Positions 7,305 to 16,872 of a stretch of DNA of 64,000 bases are shown here, piece after piece. The notes below the pieces were generated by a model that saw only the letters and a program-made list of their open reading frames with translations, was not told the DNA's origin and made no database searches. Origin of the DNA: Maribellus sp. YY47 (GTDB taxonomy: Bacteria; Bacteroidota; Bacteroidia; Bacteroidales; Prolixibacteraceae); the NCBI RefSeq assembly GCF_023111095.1, contig NZ_JALGYW010000001.1, positions 214,879 to 278,878 of the forward strand, in the 5' to 3' direction. The position numbers were made by a program, and so were the translations under genes. Each line of letters starts with the position of its first letter. Position 1 is the first letter of the stretch.

Positions 7305-8498
7305 ATGAGCAAAAAAGTGGTTTTAGCATTTAGCGGGGGGCTCGATACCTCGTTTTGCGTTAAGTATTTAAAAGAGGAAAAGGGTTTTGAAGTTTATACA
7401 GCCATTGCGAATACAGGTGGTTTTTCGGATGAAGAACTACAGGTGATTGAGAAACGCGCTTTGGCGTTGGGCGCCGTAAAACACATTACCCTCGATGTAA
7501 CCAACGAGTATTACGAAAAGTGTATCCGCTACATGGTTTTCGGAAATGTGCTTCGAAACAATACCTATCCTATTTCTGTAAGCTCGGAGCGTGCTTTTCA
7601 GGCAATTGCCACCATTGAATATGCCAAGGAAATTGGAGCCACTGCGATAGCACACGGAAGTACCGGTGCCGGAAACGACCAGATTCGTTTCGACCTTACT
7701 TTCCAGGTACTGGCGCCCGAAATCGAAATTATTACGCCTACCCGCGATTTGTTGCTGACCCGTCAGCAGGAAATTGACTACCTGAAAAAGCACGGGTACG
7801 AAGCTGATTTTACCAAAATGGAGTACTCCATTAACCAGGGGCTTTGGGGAACCAGTGTTGGCGGAAAAGAAACGCTGACCACCGATAAAAATTTGCCGGA
7901 AAGTGCCTACCCGAAACAATTGGAAGCAACCGGCGAGCAGGTGATTGAACTGGGATTTGAGAAAGGGGAGTTTGTTGCATTGAATGGCGAGTTTTATGAA
8001 AACGGCCCGGAAATTATCCGCGCGTTGGAAGAAATAGCATCGAAATATGCCATCGGCCGTGATACGCATGTTGGTGATACCATTATCGGAATTAAGGGTC
8101 GTGTAGGTTTCGAGGCCGCAGCTCCGCTGATCATTATCAAAGCACATCATTTACTCGAAAAACATACACTTACCAAATGGCAGATGTATTGGAAAGAACA
8201 GCTGGGCAACTGGTATGGAATGTTCCTGCACGAAGCCATGTACCAGGAACCGGTGATGCGCAACATCGAAGATTTTCTGGAATCAACACAGGAGAAGGTA
8301 ACCGGAAAAGTGATCGTAAAATTGCGTCCGTATCATTTCGACCTGGTTGGAATCGAATCGGAGCATGATCTGATGAATTCAGGATTTGGACAATACGGCG
8401 AAACCGTAGAAGCCTGGACCGCCGACGATGTAAAAGGGTTTACCAAGATTTTGTCGAACTCGTTGAAGATTTATAATAAGGTAAACGGAGATTTATAA
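7305..8498 (+). CDS. argG: Argininosuccinate synthase
   Basis: ArgG joins citrulline and aspartate using ATP. The N-terminal PP-loop VLAFSGGLDTSFCVKYL is the ATP pyrophosphatase motif. GSTGAGNDQIRFDLTFQVLAP is the citrulline/aspartate-binding signature, and NQGLWGTSVGGKE follows at about residue 170. The 397-residue length is normal. Unlike many bacteria, argH is not next to it. Between argG and argC lies an 82-bp gap filled by an inverted-repeat element. Confidence 0.97.
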   Translation: MSKKVVLAFSGGLDTSFCVKYLKEEKGFEVYTAIANTGGFSDEELQVIEKRALALGAVKHITLDVTNEYYEKCIRYMVFGNVLRNNTYPISVSSERAFQAIATIEYAKEIGATAIAHGSTGAGNDQIRFDLTFQVLAPEIEIITPTRDLLLTRQQEIDYLKKHGYEADFTKMEYSINQGLWGTSVGGKETLTTDKNLPESAYPKQLEATGEQVIELGFEKGEFVALNGEFYENGPEIIRALEEIASKYAIGRDTHVGDTIIGIKGRVGFEAAAPLIIIKAHHLLEKHTLTKWQMYWKEQLGNWYGMFLHEAMYQEPVMRNIEDFLESTQEKVTGKVIVKLRPYHFDLVGIESEHDLMNSGFGQYGETVEAWTADDVKGFTKILSNSLKIYNKVNGDL

Positions 8499-8504
8499 GA
8501 ATGT

Positions 8505-8578
8505 TGAATTTCGATTAACGAATGCCGATAGATGAGGAAAATCTGAAATCTTAATTCGTTAATCATCAATCGCCAATC
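8505..8578. repeat. ORF-less inverted-repeat element between argG and argC
   Basis: GATTAACGAAT (8513-8523) and ATTCGTTAATC (8554-8564) form a perfect 11-bp inverted repeat around a 30-nt loop. Each end matches a different end of the carA-carB element. The right end, reading GAAATCTTAATTCGTTAATC then ATCAATCG, matches the carB-proximal end at about 33 of 38 positions. The left end, reversed (TCGTTAATCGAAATTC), matches the carA-proximal end TCGTTAATCGATATTC at 15 of 16. It ends immediately before the argC ATG. It could be an internally deleted relative of the larger element. Confidence 0.55.
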
Positions 8579-8580
8579 AA

Positions 8581-9549
8581 ATGGTTAAAGTTGGAATTAT
8601 AGGAGGAGCCGGTTATACAGCCGGTGAGTTGTTGCGTATTCTTATTCATCATCCGGAGGTTGAGGTGGTGTTTGTTCAGAGCACAAGTAATGCAGGAAAT
8701 ACTATTTCAAGCGTGCATGTTGACTTGCTGGGCGATACCGACCTGGTTTTTACCGAAGAAATGCCTTTTGAAAAGGTTGATGTGATCTTTCTGTGTATGG
8801 GGCACGGAAAGTCAAAAGAATTTGTGGAAGAAAATCAATTGCCCGAAGGGTTGAAAATCATAGACCTGAGTCATGATTTTCGCTTGAAAAGAGCAGGGAA
8901 CGATTTTATATACGGTTTGCCCGAGTTAAATCGCGAAGCCATAAAATCGGCCAAATATATTGCCAATCCGGGATGTTTTGCTACCGGAATTCAGTTGGCA
9001 TTTTTGCCTTTGGCGGCCAACGGTTTGTTGAAAGATGAGGTACATGTTCAGGCCATTACCGGTTCAACCGGCGCCGGACAAAAACCCACTTCCACTTCGC
9101 ATTTTAGCTGGCGCAACAATAACCTTTCAGCATACAAAATATTTGAACATCAGCACGAAGGCGAGATCCTTCAAAGCTGGAAGCAGTTGCAGCCCGGTTT
9201 TGCAAGCGGCTTTAACTTTGTTCCGATTCGCGGAAACCATACCCGTGGTATTTTTGTTGCCGCTTATACCAACTATAATGGTTCGATCGAAGAGGCAAAC
9301 GAGATTTACAAAAACTATTATGCCGGTCATCCGTTTGTTTTTGTGATGGATGAGAATCCATCTGTAAAGCAGGTGGTGAACACCAATAAAGCGGTAATTT
9401 ATCTCGAAAAGCACGGAAATAAACTGGTGGTGGTTACGGTAACTGATAACCTTTTAAAAGGTGCATCCGGGCAGGCGGTTCAAAACATGAACCTGATGTT
9501 CGGACTGGATGAAAAAGCAGGATTAGGTTTAAAGCCTGTTGCTTTTTAA
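8581..9549 (+). CDS. argC: N-acetyl(succinyl)-gamma-glutamyl-phosphate reductase
   Basis: ArgC reduces the acylglutamyl phosphate to the semialdehyde with NADPH. It starts VKVGIIGGAGYTAGELLRIL, the nucleotide-binding fold with the family GYTGxEL-type motif. The catalytic Cys lies in ANPGCFATGIQLAFLPL, and the catalytic-site GNHTRGIF motif follows. At 322 residues it is the shorter type 2-like/Bacteroidota length. It follows argG and precedes argD, the pathway order. The partner kinase ArgB is not in the window. Confidence 0.96.
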   Translation: MVKVGIIGGAGYTAGELLRILIHHPEVEVVFVQSTSNAGNTISSVHVDLLGDTDLVFTEEMPFEKVDVIFLCMGHGKSKEFVEENQLPEGLKIIDLSHDFRLKRAGNDFIYGLPELNREAIKSAKYIANPGCFATGIQLAFLPLAANGLLKDEVHVQAITGSTGAGQKPTSTSHFSWRNNNLSAYKIFEHQHEGEILQSWKQLQPGFASGFNFVPIRGNHTRGIFVAAYTNYNGSIEEANEIYKNYYAGHPFVFVMDENPSVKQVVNTNKAVIYLEKHGNKLVVVTVTDNLLKGASGQAVQNMNLMFGLDEKAGLGLKPVAF

Positions 9550-9623
9550 TTAAAAAACTGGAATTAGAAATTATTAATTGGGAGGAAGAACTGTTCTGGC
9601 TTCGTACTTCCAACTTGAAGAAT

Positions 9624-10778
9624 ATGAAACTATTTGACGTATATCCGCTTTTTGATATTACTCCGGTAAAAGCCGAAGGATGTCATGTTTGGGACAAGGA
9701 TGGAAACAAATACCTCGATTTGTACGGGGGACACGCCGTAATTTCGATCGGACACAGTCATCCGGTTTATGTGCAAAAAATTTCGGATCAGTTGTCGCAA
9801 ATCGGATTTTATTCGAACTCTGTTCAAAATCCTTTGCAATACGAACTGGCAGATAAACTGGGACAGGTGTCGGGTTGCGACGAGTATCAGCTTTTCCTGT
9901 GTAATTCGGGTGCCGAAGCCAACGAAAACGCATTGAAACTGGCTTCTTTCATTACAGGAAAGAAAAAGGTGATCAGTTATAAAAAAGGTTTTCACGGACG
10001 AACTTCGGCAGCGGTGGCGATTACCGACAATCCTAAAATTGTTGCGCCGGTAAACGAAACTCCGAATGCCATAATTCTTCCGTTTAACGATATTGAAGCG
10101 ACTGAAGAAGTTTTGAAAAACGGCGATGTTGCTGCTGTTATTGTGGAAGGTATTCAGGGAATTGGAGGTATCCGCGTTCCGGACATGAACTTTTTGCAGC
10201 AACTTAAAAAGCTCACCGAAAAATATGTGGCTGCGCTTATTATTGATGAAATCCAGTCGGGTTACGGGAGAAGCGGTCGCTTTTTCGCGTTCCAGTATGC
10301 CGGAATTAAACCTGACATTATTACCATGGCAAAAGGAATGGGCAACGGTTTTCCGATCGGAGGTGTGCTGATTCAGCCTGAAATTGAACCGTGGTACGGA
10401 ATGTTGGGAACAACCTTTGGTGGAAACCATTTGGCTTGTGCCGCCGCCATTGCCGTTCTGGATGTTATTCAGAATGAAAAACTGGTGGAAAATTCTGAAA
10501 AAACCGGAAATTACCTGATGGAAGCGCTGGCTGCGATCGACGGTGATTTTGAAGTACGGGGAAAAGGATTGATGATTGGTATTGAATTTCCGTTTCCGAT
10601 TGCCGAAATTCGTAAAAGACTGCTGTTTGACTACGGCATTTTTACCGGCGTTTCAGGCCAAAACATTATTCGTTTGTTGCCGCCTCTTGGATTAACAATT
10701 TCGCAGGCTAACGAATTTTTGGCGGCTTTCGAAGCGGTTTATGCGGATATTGCAGCAATGTTTTCCGATAATAAGTAG
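9624..10778 (+). CDS. argD: Acetyl(succinyl)ornithine aminotransferase
   Basis: This is a PLP-dependent class III aminotransferase that converts the acylglutamate semialdehyde to acylornithine. Visible landmarks are LDLYGGHAVISIGHSHP, the PLP-phosphate site NSGAEANENALKLA, the Asp of ALIIDEIQSGYGRSG, and the Schiff-base Lys in ITMAKGMGNGFPIGG. The ATG at 9624 (MKLFDVYPLFDI) was chosen over a TTG three codons earlier. Length is about 384 residues. It lies between argC and proC in the operon. Confidence 0.95.
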   Translation: MKLFDVYPLFDITPVKAEGCHVWDKDGNKYLDLYGGHAVISIGHSHPVYVQKISDQLSQIGFYSNSVQNPLQYELADKLGQVSGCDEYQLFLCNSGAEANENALKLASFITGKKKVISYKKGFHGRTSAAVAITDNPKIVAPVNETPNAIILPFNDIEATEEVLKNGDVAAVIVEGIQGIGGIRVPDMNFLQQLKKLTEKYVAALIIDEIQSGYGRSGRFFAFQYAGIKPDIITMAKGMGNGFPIGGVLIQPEIEPWYGMLGTTFGGNHLACAAAIAVLDVIQNEKLVENSEKTGNYLMEALAAIDGDFEVRGKGLMIGIEFPFPIAEIRKRLLFDYGIFTGVSGQNIIRLLPPLGLTISQANEFLAAFEAVYADIAAMFSDNK

Positions 10779-10809
10779 AAATAAAATTTGAACCAGTAAC
10801 TTGCGAATT

Positions 10810-11610
10810 ATGAGGAATAAGAAAATAGCGATAATAGGTGTTGGAAATATGGGAGGTGCGATTGCCATTGGGTTGGTAAAGTCAGGCTTTGTGCCTGCTT
10901 CCGATATTTCTGTTTCCGACCGGAAAGAAAGCACGCTGGCAAAAATGGCCGAACTGGGTGTAAATACATTCAAGGAAAACCTGGATGCAGCAAAAAATGC
11001 CGATGTGGTAATTGTAGCCGTAAAACCTTATCATATTGAAGGAGTGCTGAAAGAAATCAAAGCTGTACTTTCTGCTGATAAAATTTTGATTTCTATCGTT
11101 TCGGGAGTGGGCATGGATACTTTGGCTGAAATGGCCGGATCGGAAATTCCGATTTTCAGGGTGATGCCCAATACTGCCATCGCGCTTCGTGAGTCGCTGA
11201 CTTGTATTTCTGCCAACGGTAACACAGCACCGCACAAAGATTTTGTAGTGGAGATGTTCAACAATATGGGTAAGACTATTGAAATTCCGGAAGAGCTGAT
11301 GGCGGCGGCGACCGTGCTTTCTTCCTGTGGAATTGCATACGCTTTGCGCTACATTCGTGCTGCTATGCAAGGCGGTATCGAAATTGGTTTCGGAGCAGAA
11401 ATGGCCCAGTTTATTACGGCTCAAACCGTAAAAGGAGCTACCGAACTTCTGTTACAGTCGGGTCATCATCCGGAACGTGAGATCGACAAAGTTACCACAC
11501 CAATGGGCGTTACCATTACCGGTTTGAATGAAATGGAGCACAAAGGTTTCAGTTCTTCGCTTATTCAGGGAGTGCTGGCTTCGTATAAAAAAATTGCTCC
11601 AAACAAATAA
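10810..11610 (+). CDS. proC: Pyrroline-5-carboxylate reductase
   Basis: ProC makes proline from pyrroline-5-carboxylate with NAD(P)H. The Rossmann start KIAIIGVGNMGGAIAIGL, the central VVIVAVKPYHIEGVLKEI, and FRVMPNTAIALRESLTCIS are family signatures. The C-terminal dimerisation domain contains MGVTITGLNEMEHKGFSSSL, corresponding to the ProC PGG-T signature with changes. The ATG at 10810 was preferred to an in-frame TTG at 10801. It is followed by proB and proA, so all three proline enzymes are inside the arginine cluster. Confidence 0.95.
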   Translation: MRNKKIAIIGVGNMGGAIAIGLVKSGFVPASDISVSDRKESTLAKMAELGVNTFKENLDAAKNADVVIVAVKPYHIEGVLKEIKAVLSADKILISIVSGVGMDTLAEMAGSEIPIFRVMPNTAIALRESLTCISANGNTAPHKDFVVEMFNNMGKTIEIPEELMAAATVLSSCGIAYALRYIRAAMQGGIEIGFGAEMAQFITAQTVKGATELLLQSGHHPEREIDKVTTPMGVTITGLNEMEHKGFSSSLIQGVLASYKKIAPNK

Positions 11611-11694
11611 ACGATCAGGCAGCGGTTCCATGTGGAGGTAGGCTGCAGAATATTTAAAAGAAGTCCCCCGGCGCGAATTTGAAGATGAAAAGAA

Positions 11695-12798
11695 ATGCAA
11701 TTTCGATATAAAAAAATAACCATAAAAGTTGGCAGTAATGTATTGGCCAAATCCGACGGGACACTGAATGTTTCGCGCATCGCACATTTGGTGGATCAGA
11801 TTGCCTATCTGCACAAACACGGTGTGGAGGTGGTGCTGGTATCTTCAGGGGCGGTGGCTGCCGGACGTGCCGTAATGCAACCGCACAAAAAAACGGATGC
11901 AGTGTCGCAACGCCAGCTGTGGGCAGCTTTGGGCCAGGTGAAACTGATCTCGCGGTATTCCGATTTTTTTCAGGAAGACGGTCTGACTTGTGCGCAGGTG
12001 CTTACGACCAAAGAGAATTTCTCGAGCCGCGGGCACTATCTGAACATGAAAAATTGTTTCAGCACGTTGTTGGAGAACAAAGTGATACCGATTGTAAACG
12101 AAAACGATACAATTTCGGTCACCGAACTGATGTTTACCGATAACGATGAGCTTTCGGGCTTGATCGCTTCAATGGTAGATTCTGAGGCGCTTATCATCTT
12201 AAGTAACATCGATGGTGTTTACAATGCCCATCCGAAAAGCGAAGATGCACAACTGATTGAGCGAATTGAGATTGCGGATAACGACGCACAAAATGCGATT
12301 TCATCGGAACGTTCGAATTTTGGACGTGGCGGAATGCTTACCAAATTCAGAATTGCCAAGAAAGTGGCCGGCGACGGAATTGGAGTTCACGTCGCCAACG
12401 GCACCCGCGACAATGTGTTGATCGATTTGCTGGATGTTCAGAAATCGTTGAAACATACTTTTTTTGTGCCAAAGGAAAAACCATCGAGCGGCGTAAAAAA
12501 ATGGATCGGCTATTCCGACGGATTTGCGAAAGGCCAGATTGTAGTTAACAAAGGTGCAGTAAATGTCCTTTGTTCGGAAAAGGCAGTAAGTTTATTGCCA
12601 GTGGGGGTGGTGCGTATCGATATTGAATTCAAAAAGGGCGACCTGATCAAGATCATCAACGAAAAGGGAGAACCCATTGGATTAGGAAAGGCAGCCTACA
12701 ACTCAGATAAATTGGAAAAAGAAAAACTATCGGAGAAACAACGGCCGGTAGTGCATTACGATTACCTGTACCTGGAAAATAAAAACGGAACAAGTTAA
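11695..12798 (+). CDS. proB: Glutamate 5-kinase with C-terminal PUA domain
   Basis: ProB phosphorylates glutamate, the committed and usually proline-inhibited step. The amino-acid kinase fold is marked by ITIKVGSNVLAKSDG, VVLVSSGAVAAGRAV, PIVNENDTISVTELMFTDNDELSGLIASMV and LIILSNIDGVYN. GRGGMLTKFRIAKKVA follows, where the kinase family has GTGGM. From about residue 270 a PUA domain continues (FAKGQIVVNKGAV). The length of 367 residues is standard for the PUA-containing form. An 84-bp gap separates it from proC. Confidence 0.95.
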   Translation: MQFRYKKITIKVGSNVLAKSDGTLNVSRIAHLVDQIAYLHKHGVEVVLVSSGAVAAGRAVMQPHKKTDAVSQRQLWAALGQVKLISRYSDFFQEDGLTCAQVLTTKENFSSRGHYLNMKNCFSTLLENKVIPIVNENDTISVTELMFTDNDELSGLIASMVDSEALIILSNIDGVYNAHPKSEDAQLIERIEIADNDAQNAISSERSNFGRGGMLTKFRIAKKVAGDGIGVHVANGTRDNVLIDLLDVQKSLKHTFFVPKEKPSSGVKKWIGYSDGFAKGQIVVNKGAVNVLCSEKAVSLLPVGVVRIDIEFKKGDLIKIINEKGEPIGLGKAAYNSDKLEKEKLSEKQRPVVHYDYLYLENKNGTS

Positions 12799-12919
12799 AA
12801 CGGGATTACGGACAGACGATTATATATGTAAAAACAGCTCAGGGTAAACTTCAACAAAAGCCGGTTTACGGCAATCAATTCTCCCTTTTTTTATACCCTA
12901 TTAGAAATTATTCTGAGCT

Positions 12920-12948
12920 CCCTCTTCCTCCCCCGGGAGAGGGTTTTA
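12920..12948 (+). terminator. Weak terminator-like hairpin between proB and proA
   Basis: CCCTCT (12920-12925) pairs with AGAGGG (12938-12943), and TTTTATT follows. The proB-proA gap (191 bp) is the longest in the cluster. The hairpin may lower read-through into proA and argF'. The stem is short, so this is tentative. Confidence 0.3.
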
Positions 12949-12989
12949 TTAGAAATCAGGGCTTTTTAGAGCCATAATACAATACGAAG

Positions 12990-14240
12990 ATGAAGATCGA
13001 ACAACAACTAAGGAAAGTCCTTGAAGCATCGCGTCAGCTCAATCTGGTTGAGAACGATCGCGTAAAGGAAGTGTTGCTGGAGCTGGCGCTTCAGGCCAGG
13101 GCAAATACCGCTTATATTTTGGAAGAAAACCAAAAAGATTTGGACCGGATGGACCCGGAAGATCCAAAATACGATCGGTTGAAACTCACCAAAGACAGGA
13201 TTGACGGTATCGCATCCGACATTGAAAATGTGGCTTCGCTGGATAGCCCGGTTGGGATAACGTTGAAAGAAACAGAACGCCCGAATGGCTTAAAAATCAA
13301 AAAGGTTACGGTTCCGTTTGGCGTAATCGGTATTATTTATGAAGCACGTCCGAATGTTACCTTCGATGTATTTGCGCTGTGTTTAAAGTCAGGAAACGCC
13401 TGTGTTCTTAAAGGAGGAAGCGATGCGATCGACTCTAACCAGGCTATTGTTTCGATCATTCAAAACGTACTTAAGAAATTCGGATTAAACGAAAATTCGG
13501 TTGCTTTGCTACCTGCCGGTCGCGAGGAAACCAACGAAATGTTGCGGGCTCGCGGTTACATCGATCTGATCATTCCGAGGGGAAGCCAGGGATTGATCAA
13601 TTTTGTTCGCGAAAATGCCTCCATTCCGGTAATTGAAACCGGAGCCGGAATCTGTCATACTTATTTTGATGAATTTGGCGATGCAGAGAAAGGCCGTGAA
13701 ATCATTTTCAATGCCAAAACACGCCGTCCGTCGGTTTGTAATGCGTTGGATTGTTTGGTGATTCATGAAAGCAGATTGAATGACTTACCAGTTTTCGCTG
13801 CAAAACTGCAGGAAGAGAACGTGATAATTTATGCCGACGAGAAATCCTATAAAATATTTGACGGGCACTATCCGCATGAATTGCTTTTTCAGGCAACTCC
13901 CGAAAGTTATGGTACGGAGTTTCTATCGCTTAAAATGTCGGTAAAAACCGTTGCAGATTTTGATGAGGCGATCGCGCACATTAGCCAGCACAGTTCGAAA
14001 CACAGCGAGGCAATCGTTAGTGAAAATGCTGAGCGAATCAACACTTTTCGAAAAATGGTGGATGCTTCATCGGTATATTCGAATGCGTCAACAGCATTTA
14101 CCGATGGAGCTCAGTTTGGGCTTGGCGCTGAAATCGGGATCAGTACCCAGAAATTGCATGCACGCGGTCCGATGGCGCTCGAAGAATTGACAAGCTACAA
14201 GTGGATTGTAGAAGGAAGCGGCCAGGTACGGCCCAAATAG
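12990..14240 (+). CDS. proA: Gamma-glutamyl phosphate reductase
   Basis: ProA reduces glutamyl phosphate to the semialdehyde with NADPH. It is an aldehyde-dehydrogenase-fold protein of 416 residues. Landmarks are [56 protein letters not shown], and the catalytic Cys in [19 protein letters not shown]. The C-terminal motif [45 protein letters not shown] is typical. ProB and ProA act in sequence as a pair. Confidence 0.97.
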   Translation: MKIEQQLRKVLEASRQLNLVENDRVKEVLLELALQARANTAYILEENQKDLDRMDPEDPKYDRLKLTKDRIDGIASDIENVASLDSPVGITLKETERPNGLKIKKVTVPFGVIGIIYEARPNVTFDVFALCLKSGNACVLKGGSDAIDSNQAIVSIIQNVLKKFGLNENSVALLPAGREETNEMLRARGYIDLIIPRGSQGLINFVRENASIPVIETGAGICHTYFDEFGDAEKGREIIFNAKTRRPSVCNALDCLVIHESRLNDLPVFAAKLQEENVIIYADEKSYKIFDGHYPHELLFQATPESYGTEFLSLKMSVKTVADFDEAIAHISQHSSKHSEAIVSENAERINTFRKMVDASSVYSNASTAFTDGAQFGLGAEIGISTQKLHARGPMALEELTSYKWIVEGSGQVRPK

Positions 14241-14334
14241 TTGAAGGATTAAATTCGAACAGAAAGTTAAAGCAACGTAATTTTAGAGATAAAAACCAAA
14301 TCAAAAGACAAGTAAACACCGCGAAAAACATATT

Positions 14335-15282
14335 ATGAAAAAGTTCATTTCTGTAAAAGACCTGCCCAGCATCGAAAAAGCGTTAGAAACGGCTTTCGAA
14401 GTCAAAAAGAATCCCTATGGATTTCAACATCTTGGAAAAAATAAAACGATGGTGTTGGTGTTTTTTAATTCCAGCTTGCGTACCCGTTTAAGTACGCAAA
14501 AGGCTGCCATGAATATGGGTATGAATACCATGGTGCTCAATGTAACGGAAGACAGCTGGCAGTTGGAGTCGGAAATGGGCGTGGTAATGGACGGTAAAAA
14601 TGCCGAACACTTGCGCGAAGCAATTCCGGTTATCGGTAAATATTGTGATATTATCGGGGTGCGTGCTTTTGCGAAGTTCGAAGATAAAGAAGCAGACTAT
14701 TCGGAGCGGATTTTAAGTCAGTTTGTTGATTATGCCGGTGTTCCGGTGGTGAGTATGGAGGGAGCAACCCGCCATCCGCTGCAGAGTTTTGCCGACCTGT
14801 TAACCATCGAAGAACACAAAAAAACCGCTCGGCCGAAGGTGGTACTTACCTGGGCTCCGCACCCACGGGCTTTACCTCAGGCTGTACCTAATTCGTTTGT
14901 GGAATGGATGCGCGAAACCGATTACGAACTGGTGGTAACTCATCCCGAAGGCTACGAACTGGCCCCCGAATTTATGGGTGATGTAAAAGTGGAATACGAT
15001 CAGAAAAAGGCATTTGAAGGAGCTGATTTTATTTATGCAAAAAACTGGGCGTCGTATACGCATTATGGTCAGATTCTTTCGAAAGATTTTGCCTGGACCG
15101 TTGATGAGGAGAAAATGGCCTTAACCAACAATGCTAAATTTATGCATTGTTTGCCGGTTCGCCGAAATGTGGTGGTTACCGACGGTGTGATCGATAGCCC
15201 CAACTCCATTGTTGTGGAGGAAGCTTATAACCGTGAAGTTACTGCCCAGGCAGTGTTGAAAATGATTTTGGAAGATTTGTAA
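14335..15282 (+). CDS. argF': N-acylornithine carbamoyltransferase (ArgF' type, probably N-succinylornithine)
   Basis: The protein transfers the carbamoyl group from carbamoyl phosphate to an acylated ornithine. The carbamoyl-phosphate loop reads [16 protein letters not shown], and [16 protein letters not shown] near the C-terminus is the HCLP motif with the ArgF'-specific extension. [21 protein letters not shown] is shared with the Bacteroides fragilis and Xanthomonas enzymes. At residue 90, which is Pro in the B. fragilis succinylornithine enzyme and Glu92 in the Xanthomonas acetylornithine enzyme, this protein has Ala ([11 protein letters not shown]). The lack of Glu favours the succinyl substrate. 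The alignment was made from memory of the motif. Length is 315 residues. Confidence 0.93.
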   Translation: MKKFISVKDLPSIEKALETAFEVKKNPYGFQHLGKNKTMVLVFFNSSLRTRLSTQKAAMNMGMNTMVLNVTEDSWQLESEMGVVMDGKNAEHLREAIPVIGKYCDIIGVRAFAKFEDKEADYSERILSQFVDYAGVPVVSMEGATRHPLQSFADLLTIEEHKKTARPKVVLTWAPHPRALPQAVPNSFVEWMRETDYELVVTHPEGYELAPEFMGDVKVEYDQKKAFEGADFIYAKNWASYTHYGQILSKDFAWTVDEEKMALTNNAKFMHCLPVRRNVVVTDGVIDSPNSIVVEEAYNREVTAQAVLKMILEDL

Positions 15283-15319
15283 GCAGAAACTTTGCATCTT
15301 TGCGGCTAACAAAAGAAGA

Positions 15320-16051
15320 ATGAGTAAGAAAATAGAAATAATTCCGGCCATTGATTTGATTGACGGGAAATGTGTTCGTCTTTCACAGGGAGACTACAAC
15401 CAGAAAACGGTTTATAATGAAAATCCCCTGGAGGTGGCACAAATGTTTGAAGATGCCGGTATTTCGCGTTTACACCTCGTGGATCTCGATGGGGCAAAAG
15501 CACAGCACATTGTAAATTACAAAGTACTGGAAACCATCGCATCGAAAACCAGGCTGGTGATCGATTTTGGAGGAGGCTTAAAAGCCGATAAAGACCTGGA
15601 AATTGCCTTCAGTTCGGGTGCGTCGATGGTTACGGGAGGGAGTATCGCGGTAAAACAGAAAGAGACATTTTTAGCCTGGCTCGAAAAATACGGCAGCGAA
15701 AAGATTATTCTCGGGGCAGATGCAAAAGACGGGAAAATAGCTGTAAGCGGCTGGCTCGAATCAACCGAACTTCCGGTTGTCGAGTTTATGAAAGATTATC
15801 ATCAGCAGGGAATTTCAAAAGTGATTTCGACCGATATCAGTCGCGACGGAATGCTAAGTGGACCTGCTTTTGATCTTTATGCCCGGATTATGGAAGAGCT
15901 GCCAAAAGTGGAAATAATTGCCAGTGGCGGTATTGCATCGATGGACGACGTATTAAAATTAGATGAAATGGGCGTGCCTGGCGTGATTACGGGCAAAGCC
16001 ATTTATGAAAATAGGATAACTTTGAAAGAAATTGAGAAGTTCATACTTTAA
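15320..16051 (+). CDS. hisA: ProFAR isomerase HisA
   Basis: HisA is the (beta/alpha)8 Amadori isomerase of histidine synthesis. The first catalytic Asp is in [20 protein letters not shown]. The second phosphate-binding half includes [20 protein letters not shown] and [16 protein letters not shown]. The length of 243 residues is normal. It starts 37 bp after argF', where CATCTTTG (15295-15302) resembles a -7 element, so it may be read from its own weak promoter as well as from the arginine operon. Confidence 0.95.
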   Translation: MSKKIEIIPAIDLIDGKCVRLSQGDYNQKTVYNENPLEVAQMFEDAGISRLHLVDLDGAKAQHIVNYKVLETIASKTRLVIDFGGGLKADKDLEIAFSSGASMVTGGSIAVKQKETFLAWLEKYGSEKIILGADAKDGKIAVSGWLESTELPVVEFMKDYHQQGISKVISTDISRDGMLSGPAFDLYARIMEELPKVEIIASGGIASMDDVLKLDEMGVPGVITGKAIYENRITLKEIEKFIL

Positions 16052-16080
16052 ACGCTGAACTATCGACTTTGAACTCAAGT

Positions 16081-16836
16081 ATGCTGGCAAAAAGAATCAT
16101 ACCCTGTTTAGATATCCGTAACGGGCAGACCGTTAAGGGAGTAAATTTTGTGAATATTCAGGAAGTGGGAGATCCGGTGGAGCTGGGCGCAAAATACGCT
16201 GCCGAGGGAGCCGATGAATTGTGTTTTCTGGATATTACTGCCACTCACGAAGGGCGTAAAACCTTTGTGGAACTGGTAAAACGGATTGCGGCACATCTGA
16301 ACATTCCGTTTACGGTGGGTGGTGGAATCAGCGAAATTTCAGACGCTGAAAAACTATTGAGTGCCGGTGCCGACAAAATCTCGATCAACTCGTCAGCAGT
16401 CCGGAATCCAAAACTGATTGACGAACTGGCCTTGAATTTTGGAAGTCAGTTTGTGGTGGTGGCCATTGATGCCCGAGGCGACGAGAATGACCACTGGACA
16501 GTTACGGTAAACGGTGGACGAATTCCAACCGATAAGGAACTTTTTTCGTGGGCAAAAGAAGCAGAAGATCGTGGTGCAGGAGAGATTCTGTTTACTTCGA
16601 TGAACCACGACGGAACCAAAAACGGTTTTGCCAATCACCAGCTTTCGCGCATGGCCGACATGCTGAAAATTCCGATTATTGCATCGGGAGGAGCCGGTGC
16701 AAAAGAACATTTTGTGGATGTTTTTACCCAGGGAAAAGCCGATGCCGGGTTGGCAGCCAGTATTTTCCACTACAACGAAATACCGATCCCGGTACTTAAA
16801 AAATATTTAAAAGAACAAGGAATTGTCGTTCGTTAG
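16081..16836 (+). CDS. hisF: Imidazole glycerol phosphate synthase cyclase subunit HisF
   Basis: HisF closes the imidazole ring using ammonia from HisH. Catalytic Asp residues are in [21 protein letters not shown] and [17 protein letters not shown]. The two phosphate sites are [17 protein letters not shown] and [15 protein letters not shown]. The ATG at 16081 gives the standard start [15 protein letters not shown] four codons upstream was rejected. The glutaminase partner HisH, usually next to hisA or hisF, is absent here and must be elsewhere. Confidence 0.96.
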   Translation: MLAKRIIPCLDIRNGQTVKGVNFVNIQEVGDPVELGAKYAAEGADELCFLDITATHEGRKTFVELVKRIAAHLNIPFTVGGGISEISDAEKLLSAGADKISINSSAVRNPKLIDELALNFGSQFVVVAIDARGDENDHWTVTVNGGRIPTDKELFSWAKEAEDRGAGEILFTSMNHDGTKNGFANHQLSRMADMLKIPIIASGGAGAKEHFVDVFTQGKADAGLAASIFHYNEIPIPVLKKYLKEQGIVVR

Positions 16837-16872
16837 GCGTACGATGCTTAACTTCGCAGCAAAATTGAATAA

